A stretch of 11,804 nt of DNA from Gammaproteobacteria bacterium (GCA_030431185.1 JAUIJO010000085.1:1-11804); one strand, 5' to 3'; numbered from the stretch's first letter, positions 1-7,507 are shown. Notes: generated by a model not told the origin, from the sequence alone. A program made the numbers and translations.

Positions 1-694
1 CCAGTTTGAGCAGCAGGCCCACCGCCAGCGGGCGCAGCTCGTCGCGCGGCAGGGCCAGCCGCACCGACAGGCCGATCGTCAGCATGGCCAGCGGCAACAG
101 GGCGTCGGAGAGCTTCTGCAGGCCACCGGCGATCCAGTGCGGCGGCTCGGCCGGCATCACGCTGAACCCGACCAGCAGCGCCCACAGGGGTGGAAAACGC
201 AGGATCCGCAGGACCACTTCGCGCGGACTGGGCGTATGTTCGCCGCCGTAGCGTGCCAGCACCCAGAGTCCGAACGTCGACAGGATCACGAAGGCGCCGA
301 ACTGGTCGTAGACCACCGCGTAGGGCAGCCCCGCCTCGCCCACCAGCGCGCGCACCAGCGGATAGCCCAGGTAGCTGGTGTTGCTCAGCGCGACGGTCAG
401 CAGCAGGACCGCGTGTTCGTCGCGGCGGAACGCCAGCCAGCGCGAGGCCAGGCCGACCAGCAGCACGGTCGCGACCAGCAGCAGCCAGGGCACCGCGACC
501 ACGCCGAGCAGCGCGGGTTCGAGCACCAGGCGCGGCGCATAGCGCAGCACGGCCGCCGGCAGGCAGACATAGAGGACCACCAGGTTCAGGACCTGCGGCG
601 CGTCGCCGGGCAGCACCCTGAAGCGCTGGAATGCGTAGCCCAGCGCCAGCATCGCCAGTACCAGGGCGAAGGCATCGAAGGCCATCGGGCGCAT
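1..694 (-). CDS. AEC family transporter (auxin efflux carrier-like), C-terminal part outside window
   Basis: Reading the minus strand from the ATG at 694 gives 231 codons with no stop before the left edge, so about 70 residues of a typical 300-residue AEC protein are missing. It is a polytopic inner-membrane protein with hydrophobic stretches near residues 6-22, 36-52, 60-82, 95-115, 127-148, 166-180 and 197-213. Family hallmarks are visible: NTSYLGYPLV at about 105-114, YDQFGAFV at about 129-136, and LLPLAMLTIGLSV at about 199-211. Members of the Mem_trans family export small organic anions such as malate or malonate, or are uncharacterised; the substrate cannot be read from sequence. A second in-frame ATG at 685 (MAFDAF) is an alternative start, and neither has a good Shine-Dalgarno. 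The gene is divergent from the ATPase at 813 across a 118-nt spacer. Family assignment is firm; start and substrate are not. Confidence 0.9.
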   Translation of the reverse strand, partial: MRPMAFDAFALVLAMLALGYAFQRFRVLPGDAPQVLNLVVLYVCLPAAVLRYAPRLVLEPALLGVVAVPWLLLVATVLLVGLASRWLAFRRDEHAVLLLTVALSNTSYLGYPLVRALVGEAGLPYAVVYDQFGAFVILSTFGLWVLARYGGEHTPSPREVVLRILRFPPLWALLVGFSVMPAEPPHWIAGGLQKLSDALLPLAMLTIGLSVRLALPRDELRPLAVGLLLKL

Positions 695-779
695 CCGTTG
701 GAGGGAGTGGCCATCCTCGCCGGCAGGCGCGATGGGCTCAAGTAGACGTTCCGACCGCCGACCACGGCGCGGCGGACGC

Positions 780-803
780 TATCATGGGCGTTCGACACGG
801 AAG
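780..803 (+). promoter_or_regulatory. Candidate -10 element and ribosome binding site for the Ycf46-like ATPase
   Basis: In the 118-nt divergent spacer, TATCAT at 780-785 is a good sigma-70 -10 hexamer, but no convincing -35 lies 16-18 nt upstream. GGAAG at 799-803 lies 9 nt before the ATG at 813 and supports that start over longer readings of the frame. This is inference from consensus only. Confidence 0.3.
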
Positions 804-812
804 CCCTGCCTG

Positions 813-2234
813 ATGAGCGAACTGCAAGACCTGGTCGCGCTGATCCGCGCCAACACCCCCCTGATCGTCATCGAGACCCGCGATGAAGCGCGCGTGGTGG
901 AGCTGTTCCGCCAGGCGCTGATGCAGGTCTGGCGCGCGATGTACCGCTGGTCGATCACCGAGGGCCTGCGCCGGATCGACATCGACCGCGAGGACGCGGC
1001 CGAGGGCGCACCGGACATGTCCAGCACCATGGCCAGCATCCGCGCGGCCGGCCAGCGCGGCGTCTACCTGCTGTTCGACGCCCACCCCTTCCTCGGCGCG
1101 GCGATGACCCAGCGCCAGGTGCGCGAGATCATCGACCGCCGCGGCAGCCAGCCGCACGTGCTGGTGCTGGTCGGCCACGTGGTCGAGCTGCCGCCGGAAC
1201 TGGAGTCACTCGCGGTGCGCTACCGTCCGCGCCTGCCCGACGCCAATGCCCTGCTCAAGCTGGTGCGCCAGCAGGCCGAGGACTACGCGCGCGAACACGG
1301 CGGCAAGCGGGTGCAGGTCGACGGCGAGGCCGTGCAGCAGATCGTCCGCGACGGCGCACTGGGCGCCGACGACCTGCCCGAACTGGCCAAGCTGAAGTTC
1401 GAACTGCTCAGCCGCAGCGGGCACCTGCACTACGAATACGACAGCGCGCGCATGGACGATGTCGCCGGGGCGCGACGCCTGAAGCGCTGGGTCGAACAGC
1501 GCCGCGGCGTGTTCGCCAGCGGCGAGGCGCCGCCCGGCCTGGACCTGCCCAAGGGCATGTTGCTGCTGGGCGTCCAGGGCTGCGGCAAGTCGATGCTGGC
1601 CAAGGCCGTGGCCAGTGGCTTCGGCGTGCCGCTGGTGCGGCTCGACATCGGCGCGCTCTACAACAAGTTCCATGGCGAGACCGAACGCAACCTGCGCGAA
1701 GCGCTCGACGCCGCCGAGCGCCTCGCGCCCTGCGTGCTGTGGATCGACGAGATCGAGAAGGGCATCTCCGCCGACGACAGCGACGGCGGGGTGTCGCGTC
1801 GCGTCCAGGGCCACCTGCTGACCTGGATGGCCGAACGCAACTCACGCGTGTTCATCGTGGCCACCGCCAACCAGGTCGACGCCCTGCCGCCGGAGCTGTT
1901 GCGCAAGGGGCGCTTCGACGAGGTGTTCTTCGTCGACCTGCCCGATGCCGACAGCCGGCAACAGTTGTTCGCGCTGCACCTGCGCAAGCGCATGCTGGAC
2001 CCTGCGCGCTTCGACCTGGGCGGGCTGGCCGGCGCCAGCGACGGCTTTTCCGGCGCGGAGATCGAACAGGCCATCGTATCGGCCCTGTACGCGGCGCACG
2101 CCACCGGCGCCGCGCTCACCGATTTCAGCCTGCGTGCCGAGCTCAAGCAGGCGCGTCCCCTGTCGGTGCTGATGGCCGAACAGGTCGAGGCGCTTCGCGA
2201 GTGGGCGCGGGGCCGGACGGTGCCGGCGGACTGA
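813..2234 (+). CDS. Ycf46-like AAA+ ATPase
   Basis: This 473-residue cytoplasmic AAA+ ATPase resembles the cyanobacterial/plastid Ycf46 family. The C-terminal AAA module is complete: Walker A GVQGCGKS at 253-260, Walker B VLWIDE at 308-313, sensor-1 Asn353 in VATAN, an arginine-rich LLRKGRFDEVFFVDLP stretch at about 362-377 with R364 and R367 as arginine-finger candidates, and sensor 2 around GFSGAEIEQA at 411-420. The N-terminal 200 residues look like a decayed second AAA fold: VYLLFDAHPFL (84-94) sits where Walker B would be and LVLVGHVVELPPELE (117-131) where sensor 1 would be, with no P-loop. Tandem architecture with a degenerate first domain fits Ycf46. The ATG at 813 is chosen because it has an SD-like GGAAG and because MSELQDLVALI matches the usual beginning of this family; the frame is open further upstream to 732. 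Its cellular role is poorly known (a link to CO2 use is reported in cyanobacteria), and its neighbours give no functional hint. Confidence 0.88.
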   Translation: MSELQDLVALIRANTPLIVIETRDEARVVELFRQALMQVWRAMYRWSITEGLRRIDIDREDAAEGAPDMSSTMASIRAAGQRGVYLLFDAHPFLGAAMTQRQVREIIDRRGSQPHVLVLVGHVVELPPELESLAVRYRPRLPDANALLKLVRQQAEDYAREHGGKRVQVDGEAVQQIVRDGALGADDLPELAKLKFELLSRSGHLHYEYDSARMDDVAGARRLKRWVEQRRGVFASGEAPPGLDLPKGMLLLGVQGCGKSMLAKAVASGFGVPLVRLDIGALYNKFHGETERNLREALDAAERLAPCVLWIDEIEKGISADDSDGGVSRRVQGHLLTWMAERNSRVFIVATANQVDALPPELLRKGRFDEVFFVDLPDADSRQQLFALHLRKRMLDPARFDLGGLAGASDGFSGAEIEQAIVSALYAAHATGAALTDFSLRAELKQARPLSVLMAEQVEALREWARGRTVPAD

Positions 2235-2261
2235 GTCCGCACGCACCGCTCGCGGCACCGA

Positions 2262-3026
2262 TCACTCGCCGCCGGCGTCCGCGCCCTCCGGCGCGGGCTC
2301 GTCCACCTTCTCCATCGGCAGCACGATGACCTTGCCGTTCCATTTGCGGTCCTCGGCCTGCCAGTAGCGTTCGGTCGACCAGCGATGGGCGGCGTAGTAG
2401 ACGCGGGCACGCGGGAGCGCGCCGCTCCGGGAGCCGGTGTCGAGGAACTCGATGCGATCCAATGTCGCGCCGACGCGGCTGCCGGTCGCATCGGCCAACG
2501 CCCGGCGGATGGCCCAGTCCGTGCGTGCCTGCGCCACGTCGTCGCCGTACTCGGCGTACAGCGACGGACCGACCTCCAGCGCCCGTCGTCGCTCGGCTTC
2601 GCCCAGCTCCAGCCACATCTTCTCGCGCACGCGCAGGAGGTCCTCGTAGCCGCGCTCGGCAGCGAGGTCGCTCCACACGTAGGCCAGCGCGCGGTCGCGC
2701 CCGGTGCCCACCCCATGCCAGTACATCAGGCTGAGCGAGTGCTGCGAGAACTTGTCCGCGTAGCGTGCAGCGAGCCGGAACTGCTCGAACGCGCGTCCGG
2801 CCTGGTCGAGTTTCAGCGAACGCAGCGCTCGCACGCGCCACAATTCGTTCGGGTGGTCGGTCGCCATGGCTTCGGCCCGGTCGAGCTGGGTGAATGTCAG
2901 CTCTCCCAGCTGCGGCACCACCGCTTCGCGACCGCCCGGAGGCGGGTCCGGCTGCGCGGATGTCGCCGTGGCGACCCCCAGCAGGAGGGCGCAGGCGAGC
3001 GGAAGGGGTTTCGGGGAACGGCGCAT
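2262..3026 (-). CDS. Exported Sel1-repeat protein
   Basis: This 254-residue protein starts with a typical Sec signal peptide (MRRSP, hydrophobic LACALLLGVATA, cleavage probably after the Ala of TSA at about residue 24), so it should act in the periplasm. A Sel1-type helical repeat is recognisable around residues 77-127 (AFEQFRLAARYADKFSQHSLSLMYWHG followed by RALAYVWSDLAAERG). The rest has no family I recognise and ends in an acidic, Pro/Gly-rich tail (DEPAPEGADAGGE). Such repeats usually mediate protein contacts; no enzymatic motif is visible. The start at 3026 has GGAG six nt upstream. The gene converges on the ATPase with only 27 nt between the two stop codons and no obvious terminator hairpin there. 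A plausible promoter sits in the 71-nt gap upstream, so it may be transcribed apart from the oxygenase genes. Confidence 0.75.
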   Translation of the reverse strand: MRRSPKPLPLACALLLGVATATSAQPDPPPGGREAVVPQLGELTFTQLDRAEAMATDHPNELWRVRALRSLKLDQAGRAFEQFRLAARYADKFSQHSLSLMYWHGVGTGRDRALAYVWSDLAAERGYEDLLRVREKMWLELGEAERRRALEVGPSLYAEYGDDVAQARTDWAIRRALADATGSRVGATLDRIEFLDTGSRSGALPRARVYYAAHRWSTERYWQAEDRKWNGKVIVLPMEKVDEPAPEGADAGGE

Positions 3027-3053
3027 GGCGAGCTCCGGCCACGGGGCTTCCGG

Positions 3054-3081
3054 TGTACACCCGCGGCTTTCCCCGCGTCAA
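3054..3081 (-). promoter_or_regulatory. Candidate sigma-70 promoter for the Sel1-repeat gene
   Basis: On the minus strand TTGACG (3081-3076) is followed after 16 nt by TGTACA (3059-3054). The first is close to the -35 consensus; the second is a weaker -10. Transcription would begin near 3047, about 20 nt before the ATG at 3026. Spacing is slightly short, so this is a candidate only. Confidence 0.4.
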
Positions 3082-3097
3082 ACAGCCGTGCGGCGAG

Positions 3098-4714
3098 TCA
3101 GGCGGCCGCGAGGTCGAAGGAGATGCTGATGCGTTCGCCACTGCCCCGGTAGGGCAAGGTGCGATGGAACAGGTAGGACGGGAACAGCAACAGGTCGCCG
3201 ACGCGCGGGCATTCCAGTCGCAGGGCCGCTGCCGCCACCGGCATGTGCGCGTAAGGGCGGCCGAACTCGATCCAGCCCGCATGCCCGGGATCGTCCGGGT
3301 CGACGGCCCCGGGCAGTTCCACGTAATACGCGCCCGACAACCACGATTCCTCGTGGATGTGCGTGTCGATATGGCCGCTCTCACCGGCCTGCGTGGCCCA
3401 CACATGCAGTACGTATTCGCCGGGGATGTTGCGCAGGAACACGTCGTCCGGGTCGCGTCGGCAGCCGGCGATGAAGCCGTCGATGGCCTCGCGCAAGCGC
3501 TGTTCGAAACCGGTGATCGCCGCGGTGCGGTCGACCAGCAGGTCGCCGCTGAGGTAGGCCTGGCGCGCGGCCAGCCCGGCCGGTTCCCAGCGTTGCTGGC
3601 TGTGCCGGCGGATGTCGTCCGCCAGCGCGGCGTGGAAGCGCCCTGCATCCTCGAAGCCCGCGGGCGTGGGCAGGGCGATGCGGTGCACGTGCCGTTCCAG
3701 GCCCAGCAGCGCCGCGGCCGCGTCGCCGCCGGAGACCTCGGCGGTGGCGGCACCGAGGTGGGCGATCGCGCGCTGGTCGTCCGTGGCCTGCGCGAGTGCG
3801 GCCGCAAGCGCCTGGCGGGCTTCGCCGGCGCGACCGTCCTGCAACAGGGCGATGCCATGCTGGCGGCGCAGCAGTGGCGCGTCGACGCCGCGCGCGAAGG
3901 CGGACGCATACACGTCGATCGCCTCCCCGGTCTTGCGGTTGAGCAGCAGCTGTTCGCCGCAGGCATCGATGTTTCCCACGTCGTCGGGCGCCAGCGCCAG
4001 CGCGCGCAACGCGTGGACTTCCGCGCGTTCGGGTTCGTCGAGCTTGCGCAGCAGCAGGGCGGCGATGCGGTGGGCGTCGGCCATGCCGGGGTCCAGTCGC
4101 AACGCGTCGCCGGCCGCCTGCAGGCCTTCGCGCAGCGATGCCGCGTCGAAGCGGTTGCTCAGCAGTGCGGCCAGGGCGTAGTGCCCCGCCGCCTGGTCGG
4201 GGGCCAGGGCGCGGGCGTTGCGCGCCGCGGCGATGGCGGCCGGATAGTCGCGGCGACGGCCGTGGGCGGCGGCCAGGTTGTTCCAGGCCATCATCCAGTC
4301 CGGCTGCAGCCCCACGGCCGCTTCGAAACCGCGCGCCGCGGCATCGAAGTCGCCCTGCGCATACGCAGCGGTGGCCAGCCGGAACTGCGCGCGGGGATCG
4401 CGGGGCAGGTGCGCGGCGGCATGCGCGAGCAGGGGGCGGGCGCGGGCCGCGTCGCCGGCGTCGAGCCACAGCCCGCCCAGGTCCAGCGCGGTGCCGGCAT
4501 CGTCCGGCCGCAGCGCGTGCGCGCGCTGCAGGGCCTGCAATGCATCGCCGCCACGACCGAGTTGCTGTGCGGCGATGCCGAGCATGCGCCACGCATCGAA
4601 CGCGGTGCCGTCCAGTCGCGTGGCCTCGGCAGCGGCGTCGAACGCGGCCTGCCACTGCCCGGCCTGGATCGCCTGCCAGGCCCGCTGCAACGATGCGCGC
4701 GCCTGGACGCTCAA
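3098..4714 (-). CDS. TPR protein with C-terminal putative 2OG-Fe(II) oxygenase domain (2OG-FeII_Oxy_5-like)
   Basis: This 538-residue protein has two parts. Residues 1 to about 340 are a run of tetratricopeptide-type helical pairs (for example AWRMLGIAAQQLGRGGDALQ, 41-60, and AWNNLAAAHGRRRDYPAAIA, 143-162). From about 430 onward the sequence matches the putative 2OG-Fe(II) oxygenase type defined by an H-x-H...SWLSG.YYVE..P block (HIHEESWLSGAYYVELP, 452-468), FGRPYAHMP (484-492), GDLLLFPSYLFHRTLPY (506-522) and ERISISFDL (527-535). Likely iron/2OG ligands are in HIHE, H517 and R528. No signal peptide, so cytoplasmic. The domain pairing suggests a protein- or peptide-directed oxygenase with TPRs binding the target, but no substrate is known. 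The start is a TTG, with GAGG eight nt upstream overlapping the stop codon of the upstream oxygenase gene; no in-frame ATG or GTG fits better. It is probably co-transcribed and translationally coupled with that gene. Confidence 0.82.
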   Translation of the reverse strand: MSVQARASLQRAWQAIQAGQWQAAFDAAAEATRLDGTAFDAWRMLGIAAQQLGRGGDALQALQRAHALRPDDAGTALDLGGLWLDAGDAARARPLLAHAAAHLPRDPRAQFRLATAAYAQGDFDAAARGFEAAVGLQPDWMMAWNNLAAAHGRRRDYPAAIAAARNARALAPDQAAGHYALAALLSNRFDAASLREGLQAAGDALRLDPGMADAHRIAALLLRKLDEPERAEVHALRALALAPDDVGNIDACGEQLLLNRKTGEAIDVYASAFARGVDAPLLRRQHGIALLQDGRAGEARQALAAALAQATDDQRAIAHLGAATAEVSGGDAAAALLGLERHVHRIALPTPAGFEDAGRFHAALADDIRRHSQQRWEPAGLAARQAYLSGDLLVDRTAAITGFEQRLREAIDGFIAGCRRDPDDVFLRNIPGEYVLHVWATQAGESGHIDTHIHEESWLSGAYYVELPGAVDPDDPGHAGWIEFGRPYAHMPVAAAALRLECPRVGDLLLFPSYLFHRTLPYRGSGERISISFDLAAA

Positions 4715-4727
4715 GCCGATGGCCTCA
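4712..4727 (-). promoter_or_regulatory. Coupled stop codon, ribosome binding site and TTG start
   Basis: The stop codon TGA of the upstream oxygenase gene (4727-4725) overlaps a GAGG Shine-Dalgarno (4726-4723), which lies eight nt before a TTG (4714-4712) that opens the TPR-oxygenase frame. Only 10 nt separate the genes. This arrangement decides the downstream start and implies reinitiation or coupled translation. Confidence 0.65.
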
Positions 4728-5441
4728 AAGCTGCCACCAGCCCGTGATCGCCAGGCGGTCGTTGCCGGCGTAGGGCGCGACCAGGCTCACCGCATGCCCG
4801 GTCGGCACCGCGAACAGGGACAGGCTGTTGGCATGCGGCATGAACGTTTCCACCACCCGTCCCGTCCCGTCGACGAACTGCAGCAGGCCGCCCCAGTCCG
4901 CTTCCCAGTGCGGGGTCAGGTTGAGCACGTAGGCATAGAGCCGCCCTTCGCGGCTGTCGATGTCGGTGTGGTGGCGCAGGAACTGCCCGGGCCGATAGCG
5001 CGTGGCCTGGGCGTTGACGCGACGGATGCGCGCGTCGCCGCTCAGGGCCTGCGCGAAGGCGATGAACTGCGGCGTGTTGAACAGCTCCAGCACCCGGTGC
5101 AGCAGCAGGCCCGGGTCGCGACCCTGCTGGTAGGCGGACACCATCATGTAGCTGTCGTAGGCGAAGCGATAGCCCGCTTCGCCCGCCAGCCCGCGTGCGC
5201 TCGCCGCGGTTGCAGCGAACAGCGCCGCGCGCGCGGCGTCGTCCATCGCCGAGTAGGTCGCGTGGTCGATGGTGCGCGAGCCCTCTCCGTCGCGGAGCGC
5301 AAGCGTCCAGGGCACTTCGTGCTGCAGGCACGACTGCAACCGGCGGGCCGCGTCGGGCTGCAGGAAATCGGCCACCTGCGCGCGACGGTCGCGTTGCAGC
5401 GCGTCGCGCCAGGCGGGAAGGTCGAGGGCTTCGTTGATCAT
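4725..5441 (-). CDS. 2OG-Fe(II) oxygenase (prolyl-hydroxylase-like fold)
   Basis: This 238-residue cytoplasmic protein belongs to the 2OG-Fe(II) oxygenases of the P4H/Ofd1-like type. The metal site reads H158-T-D160 in FLRHHTDIDSREGRLYAYVLNLTPHW, with distal H216 in PTGHAV and the 2-oxoglutarate-binding R229 in DRLAITGWW. The N-terminal region (YSAMDDAARAALFA through YRFAYDSYMM, about 63-100) is typical of the SM-20/Ofd1-like group rather than of small-molecule dioxygenases. Known relatives hydroxylate protein side chains (for example a proline of ribosomal protein uS12), so a protein substrate is possible here, but that is inference. The ATG at 5441 is chosen: the frame stays open to 5600, but that extension would overlap the end of the GGT gene and reads as low-complexity Arg/Ala sequence. 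The SD is weak. It lies 58 nt downstream of GGT and 10 nt upstream of the TPR-oxygenase gene. Confidence 0.88.
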   Translation of the reverse strand: MINEALDLPAWRDALQRDRRAQVADFLQPDAARRLQSCLQHEVPWTLALRDGEGSRTIDHATYSAMDDAARAALFAATAASARGLAGEAGYRFAYDSYMMVSAYQQGRDPGLLLHRVLELFNTPQFIAFAQALSGDARIRRVNAQATRYRPGQFLRHHTDIDSREGRLYAYVLNLTPHWEADWGGLLQFVDGTGRVVETFMPHANSLSLFAVPTGHAVSLVAPYAGNDRLAITGWWQL

Positions 5442-5499
5442 GGCGATGGGAGGGGTCTGCGGGAGGGTCGCCCCACCCGCGGGTCTGGGAAGTGCCGGC

Positions 5500-7215
5500 T
5501 CAGTAGCCCGCGGCCTGGCCGTCCTTGCGCGATTCGCTGGCGCCGATGTAGCCGCCTTGCGGATTGACCTGGATCGCCTGGTAACCGCCATACGGCCCAT
5601 GCGCGAAGCGGACGCTGTGGCCCTTCTGCATCAGCGCGCGGACCGTCTCGTAGGGGTAGCCGGTCTCCAGGTCCAGTTCGCCCCCGTCGACCATGGCGAC
5701 GTTCTGTCCGGCCGGCTCGGTGGAGCCGTCGTGCTGGATGCGCGGCGCGTCGCCGGCTTCCTGCAGGTTCATGCCGAAGTCGACCATGTTGATGATGATC
5801 TGCGCATGGCCCTGTGGCTGCATCGCGCCGCCCATGACGCCGAACGACATCCACGGTTTGCCGTCGAGCGTGACGAAGGCCGGGATGATGGTGTGGAACG
5901 GGCGCTTGCCGGGCGCGAAGCTGTTGGGGTGGCCGGCCTTGAGGACGAACTGCTCGCCGCGGTCCTGGAAGATGAAGCCCAGCCCGGGCGGCGCCATGCC
6001 GCTGCCCATGCCGCGGTAGTTGGACTGGATCAGCGAGACCATCATGCCGTCGGCGTCGGCGACGGTCATGTAGATGGTGTCGCCTTCGTTGAGCTGCGGG
6101 ATCACGCCCGGCTCCGCGGCCTTCATCGCCCGGTCCATCGAGATCAGCGCGCGCCGCTCGTCGGCGTAGTCCTTGGACACCAGGCGCGCCACCGGCGTGC
6201 GGTAGAAGTCGGGGTCGGCATACGAGGCCGCGCGGTCGGCGAAGGCAAGCTTCTTGGCCTCGGTGAACAGGTGCACGTGCTCGGGGCTGCCGAAGCCGTA
6301 GGACTTCAGGTCGTAGCCCTCGAGGATGTTGAGGATCTGCAGCGCGGCGATGCCCTGCCCGTTGGGCGGCAGTTCCCAGACGTCGTAGCCGCGGTAGTTG
6401 GTGCTGACCGGCTCGACCCACTCGCCTTCGTGCGCCGCGAGGTCCTCATAGGAGAGGAAGCCGCCGTTCGCCTTGAAGTAGGCGTCGATGCGCCTCGCGA
6501 TGTCGCCCTTGTAGAAGGCGTCGCGGCCGCCCTTGGCGATGGCCTCCAGGGTGTCGGCGAGGTTGGGGTTGCGCCACGTCTCGCCGGTGCGCGGGCCGCG
6601 TTTTCCGTCGACGGTGAACTGTTCGGTGAAGCCCGGCCATTTCGACAGCACCGGCACGCTGCGGCCCCAGTAGTAGGCGATGACCTGGTGCACCGGGTGG
6701 CCTTCGCGGGCGTAGCGGATCGCCGGCGCGAGGTCATCGGCAATGGCCTGGCGGCCGAAGCGTTCGTGCAGGGCGAACCAGGCATCGACGGTGCCCGGCA
6801 CCGTCACCGGCAGCGGGCCATGCGGCGGGACCTCGGTCAGGCCGCGGCGCTGGAACTCGGCCAGGGTCAGCGAGCGCGGCGAACGGCCCGAGCCGTTGTA
6901 ACCGTAGAGCTTCTTGGTCTTCGGGTCCCAGACGATGGCGAACAGGTCGCCGCCCACGCCGTTGCCGGTGGGCTCCATCAGGCCGAGCGTGGCATTGGCG
7001 GCGATCGCCGCGTCGACCGCGCTGCCGCCTTCCTTCATGACGTCCAGCGCGACCTGGGTCGCCAGCGGGTGCGAAGTCGCCGCCATCGCGTGCGGGGCGT
7101 AGACCTCGCTGCGGGTGGCGAAGGGCGCGCCGACGATGCGATCGGCGGCGCTGGCGGCGGGAATGGCCAGCGCAAGCGCGAGGCCCAGGGAAGAAAGTGC
7201 AAGCAGTCGGCGCAT
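5500..7215 (-). CDS. Gamma-glutamyltransferase, exported, YwrD-like subgroup
   Basis: This 571-residue Ntn hydrolase precursor cleaves gamma-glutamyl bonds (glutathione and related peptides) and should be self-cleaving into two subunits. A signal peptide (MRRLLALSSLGLALALAIPAASA) directs it to the periplasm. The predicted nucleophile is T380 in NEGDTIYMTV, the first residue of the small subunit; R111 in YNGSGRSP fits the glutamate-binding arginine (Arg114 in E. coli), and VMGGAM (460-465) fits the oxyanion-hole glycine pair. Where E. coli GGT has Ser-Ser-Met in its substrate pocket, this protein has PFHTIIPA (439-446), as in YwrD-like homologues, so specificity may differ from classic GGT. 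The start at 7215 puts the signal peptide at the N terminus; an in-frame ATG at 7260 (MGLSANAA) is possible, but TAGGAT on the minus strand at 7264-7259 would make a good -10 there. Neither start has a clear SD. It heads the run of three minus-strand genes. Confidence 0.93.
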   Translation of the reverse strand: MRRLLALSSLGLALALAIPAASAADRIVGAPFATRSEVYAPHAMAATSHPLATQVALDVMKEGGSAVDAAIAANATLGLMEPTGNGVGGDLFAIVWDPKTKKLYGYNGSGRSPRSLTLAEFQRRGLTEVPPHGPLPVTVPGTVDAWFALHERFGRQAIADDLAPAIRYAREGHPVHQVIAYYWGRSVPVLSKWPGFTEQFTVDGKRGPRTGETWRNPNLADTLEAIAKGGRDAFYKGDIARRIDAYFKANGGFLSYEDLAAHEGEWVEPVSTNYRGYDVWELPPNGQGIAALQILNILEGYDLKSYGFGSPEHVHLFTEAKKLAFADRAASYADPDFYRTPVARLVSKDYADERRALISMDRAMKAAEPGVIPQLNEGDTIYMTVADADGMMVSLIQSNYRGMGSGMAPPGLGFIFQDRGEQFVLKAGHPNSFAPGKRPFHTIIPAFVTLDGKPWMSFGVMGGAMQPQGHAQIIINMVDFGMNLQEAGDAPRIQHDGSTEPAGQNVAMVDGGELDLETGYPYETVRALMQKGHSVRFAHGPYGGYQAIQVNPQGGYIGASESRKDGQAAGY

Positions 7216-7365
7216 GGCGGCTGTCGCGCGGCTCGCGGCCGCGTTGGCGGAAAGGCCCATCCTAACGCGGGGGCCGGAGGCTTGCCGATCCGCCAAGGGA
7301 CGTTCTTTTCCAAACCGAAGGGCGAATGGCGTGCCCGGGCACGCGTGCCTCCCGAGCCCCGCAAC

Positions 7366-7393
7366 GTCACCCCAGCGAACGCTGGGGCCCAGC
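7366..7393 (+). repeat. 28-bp CCCAGCG-type palindromic repeat, copy 1
   Basis: The core CCCCAGCG-AA-CGCTGGGG (7370-7387) is a perfect 8-bp inverted repeat around AA. The full 28 bp matches 24 positions of the copy at 8027-8054 in the same orientation. The pattern is like the widespread proteobacterial intergenic repeat whose translation reads WIPAFAG. Confidence 0.75.
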
Positions 7394-7410
7394 CTTGGCC
7401 TTACCGGCGC

Positions 7411-7435
7411 CCCGGGTGCGCTTCGCTTACCCGGG
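7411..7435. repeat. CCCGGGT inverted repeat
   Basis: CCCGGGT (7411-7417) and ACCCGGG (7429-7435) are perfect 7-bp arms around an 11-nt loop, GCGCTTCGCTT, followed by CTACG. Motifs of this form (TAGCCCGGGTAAGCGAAGCGC on the other strand) occur repeatedly between genes in xanthomonads and pseudomonads, from general knowledge; only one copy is present here. Confidence 0.6.
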
Positions 7436-7507
7436 CTACGCGGTCGGCAGTCGTTGCCGTTGCCGTTGATATTGACCTTCGCGACTTTGAGGCCGCCGAG
7501 CACCGCA

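Noticed and set aside
137..745. Plus-strand open frames at the left edge
   Set aside because: They are antisense to the AEC transporter, whose membrane segments and NTSYLGYPL motif are unmistakable on the minus strand.
2232..2264. Bidirectional terminator between the convergent ATPase and Sel1 genes
   Set aside because: The 27-nt gap has no stable hairpin and no T-run on either strand.
2894..4747. Long plus-strand open frame opposite the TPR-oxygenase gene
   Set aside because: It is antisense to a gene with clear TPR and oxygenase motifs and shows low-complexity Gln/Arg/Gly/Ala sequence only.
5442..5600. Longer version of the HxD oxygenase starting at 5600
   Set aside because: It would overlap the end of the GGT gene by about 100 nt and adds Arg/Ala-rich sequence with no family match; the ATG at 5441 begins a normal-looking protein.
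7452..7468. CGTTGC short tandem as a phase-variation tract
   Set aside because: Fewer than three units of a 6-mer, outside any coding region and not close to a promoter element that I can identify.
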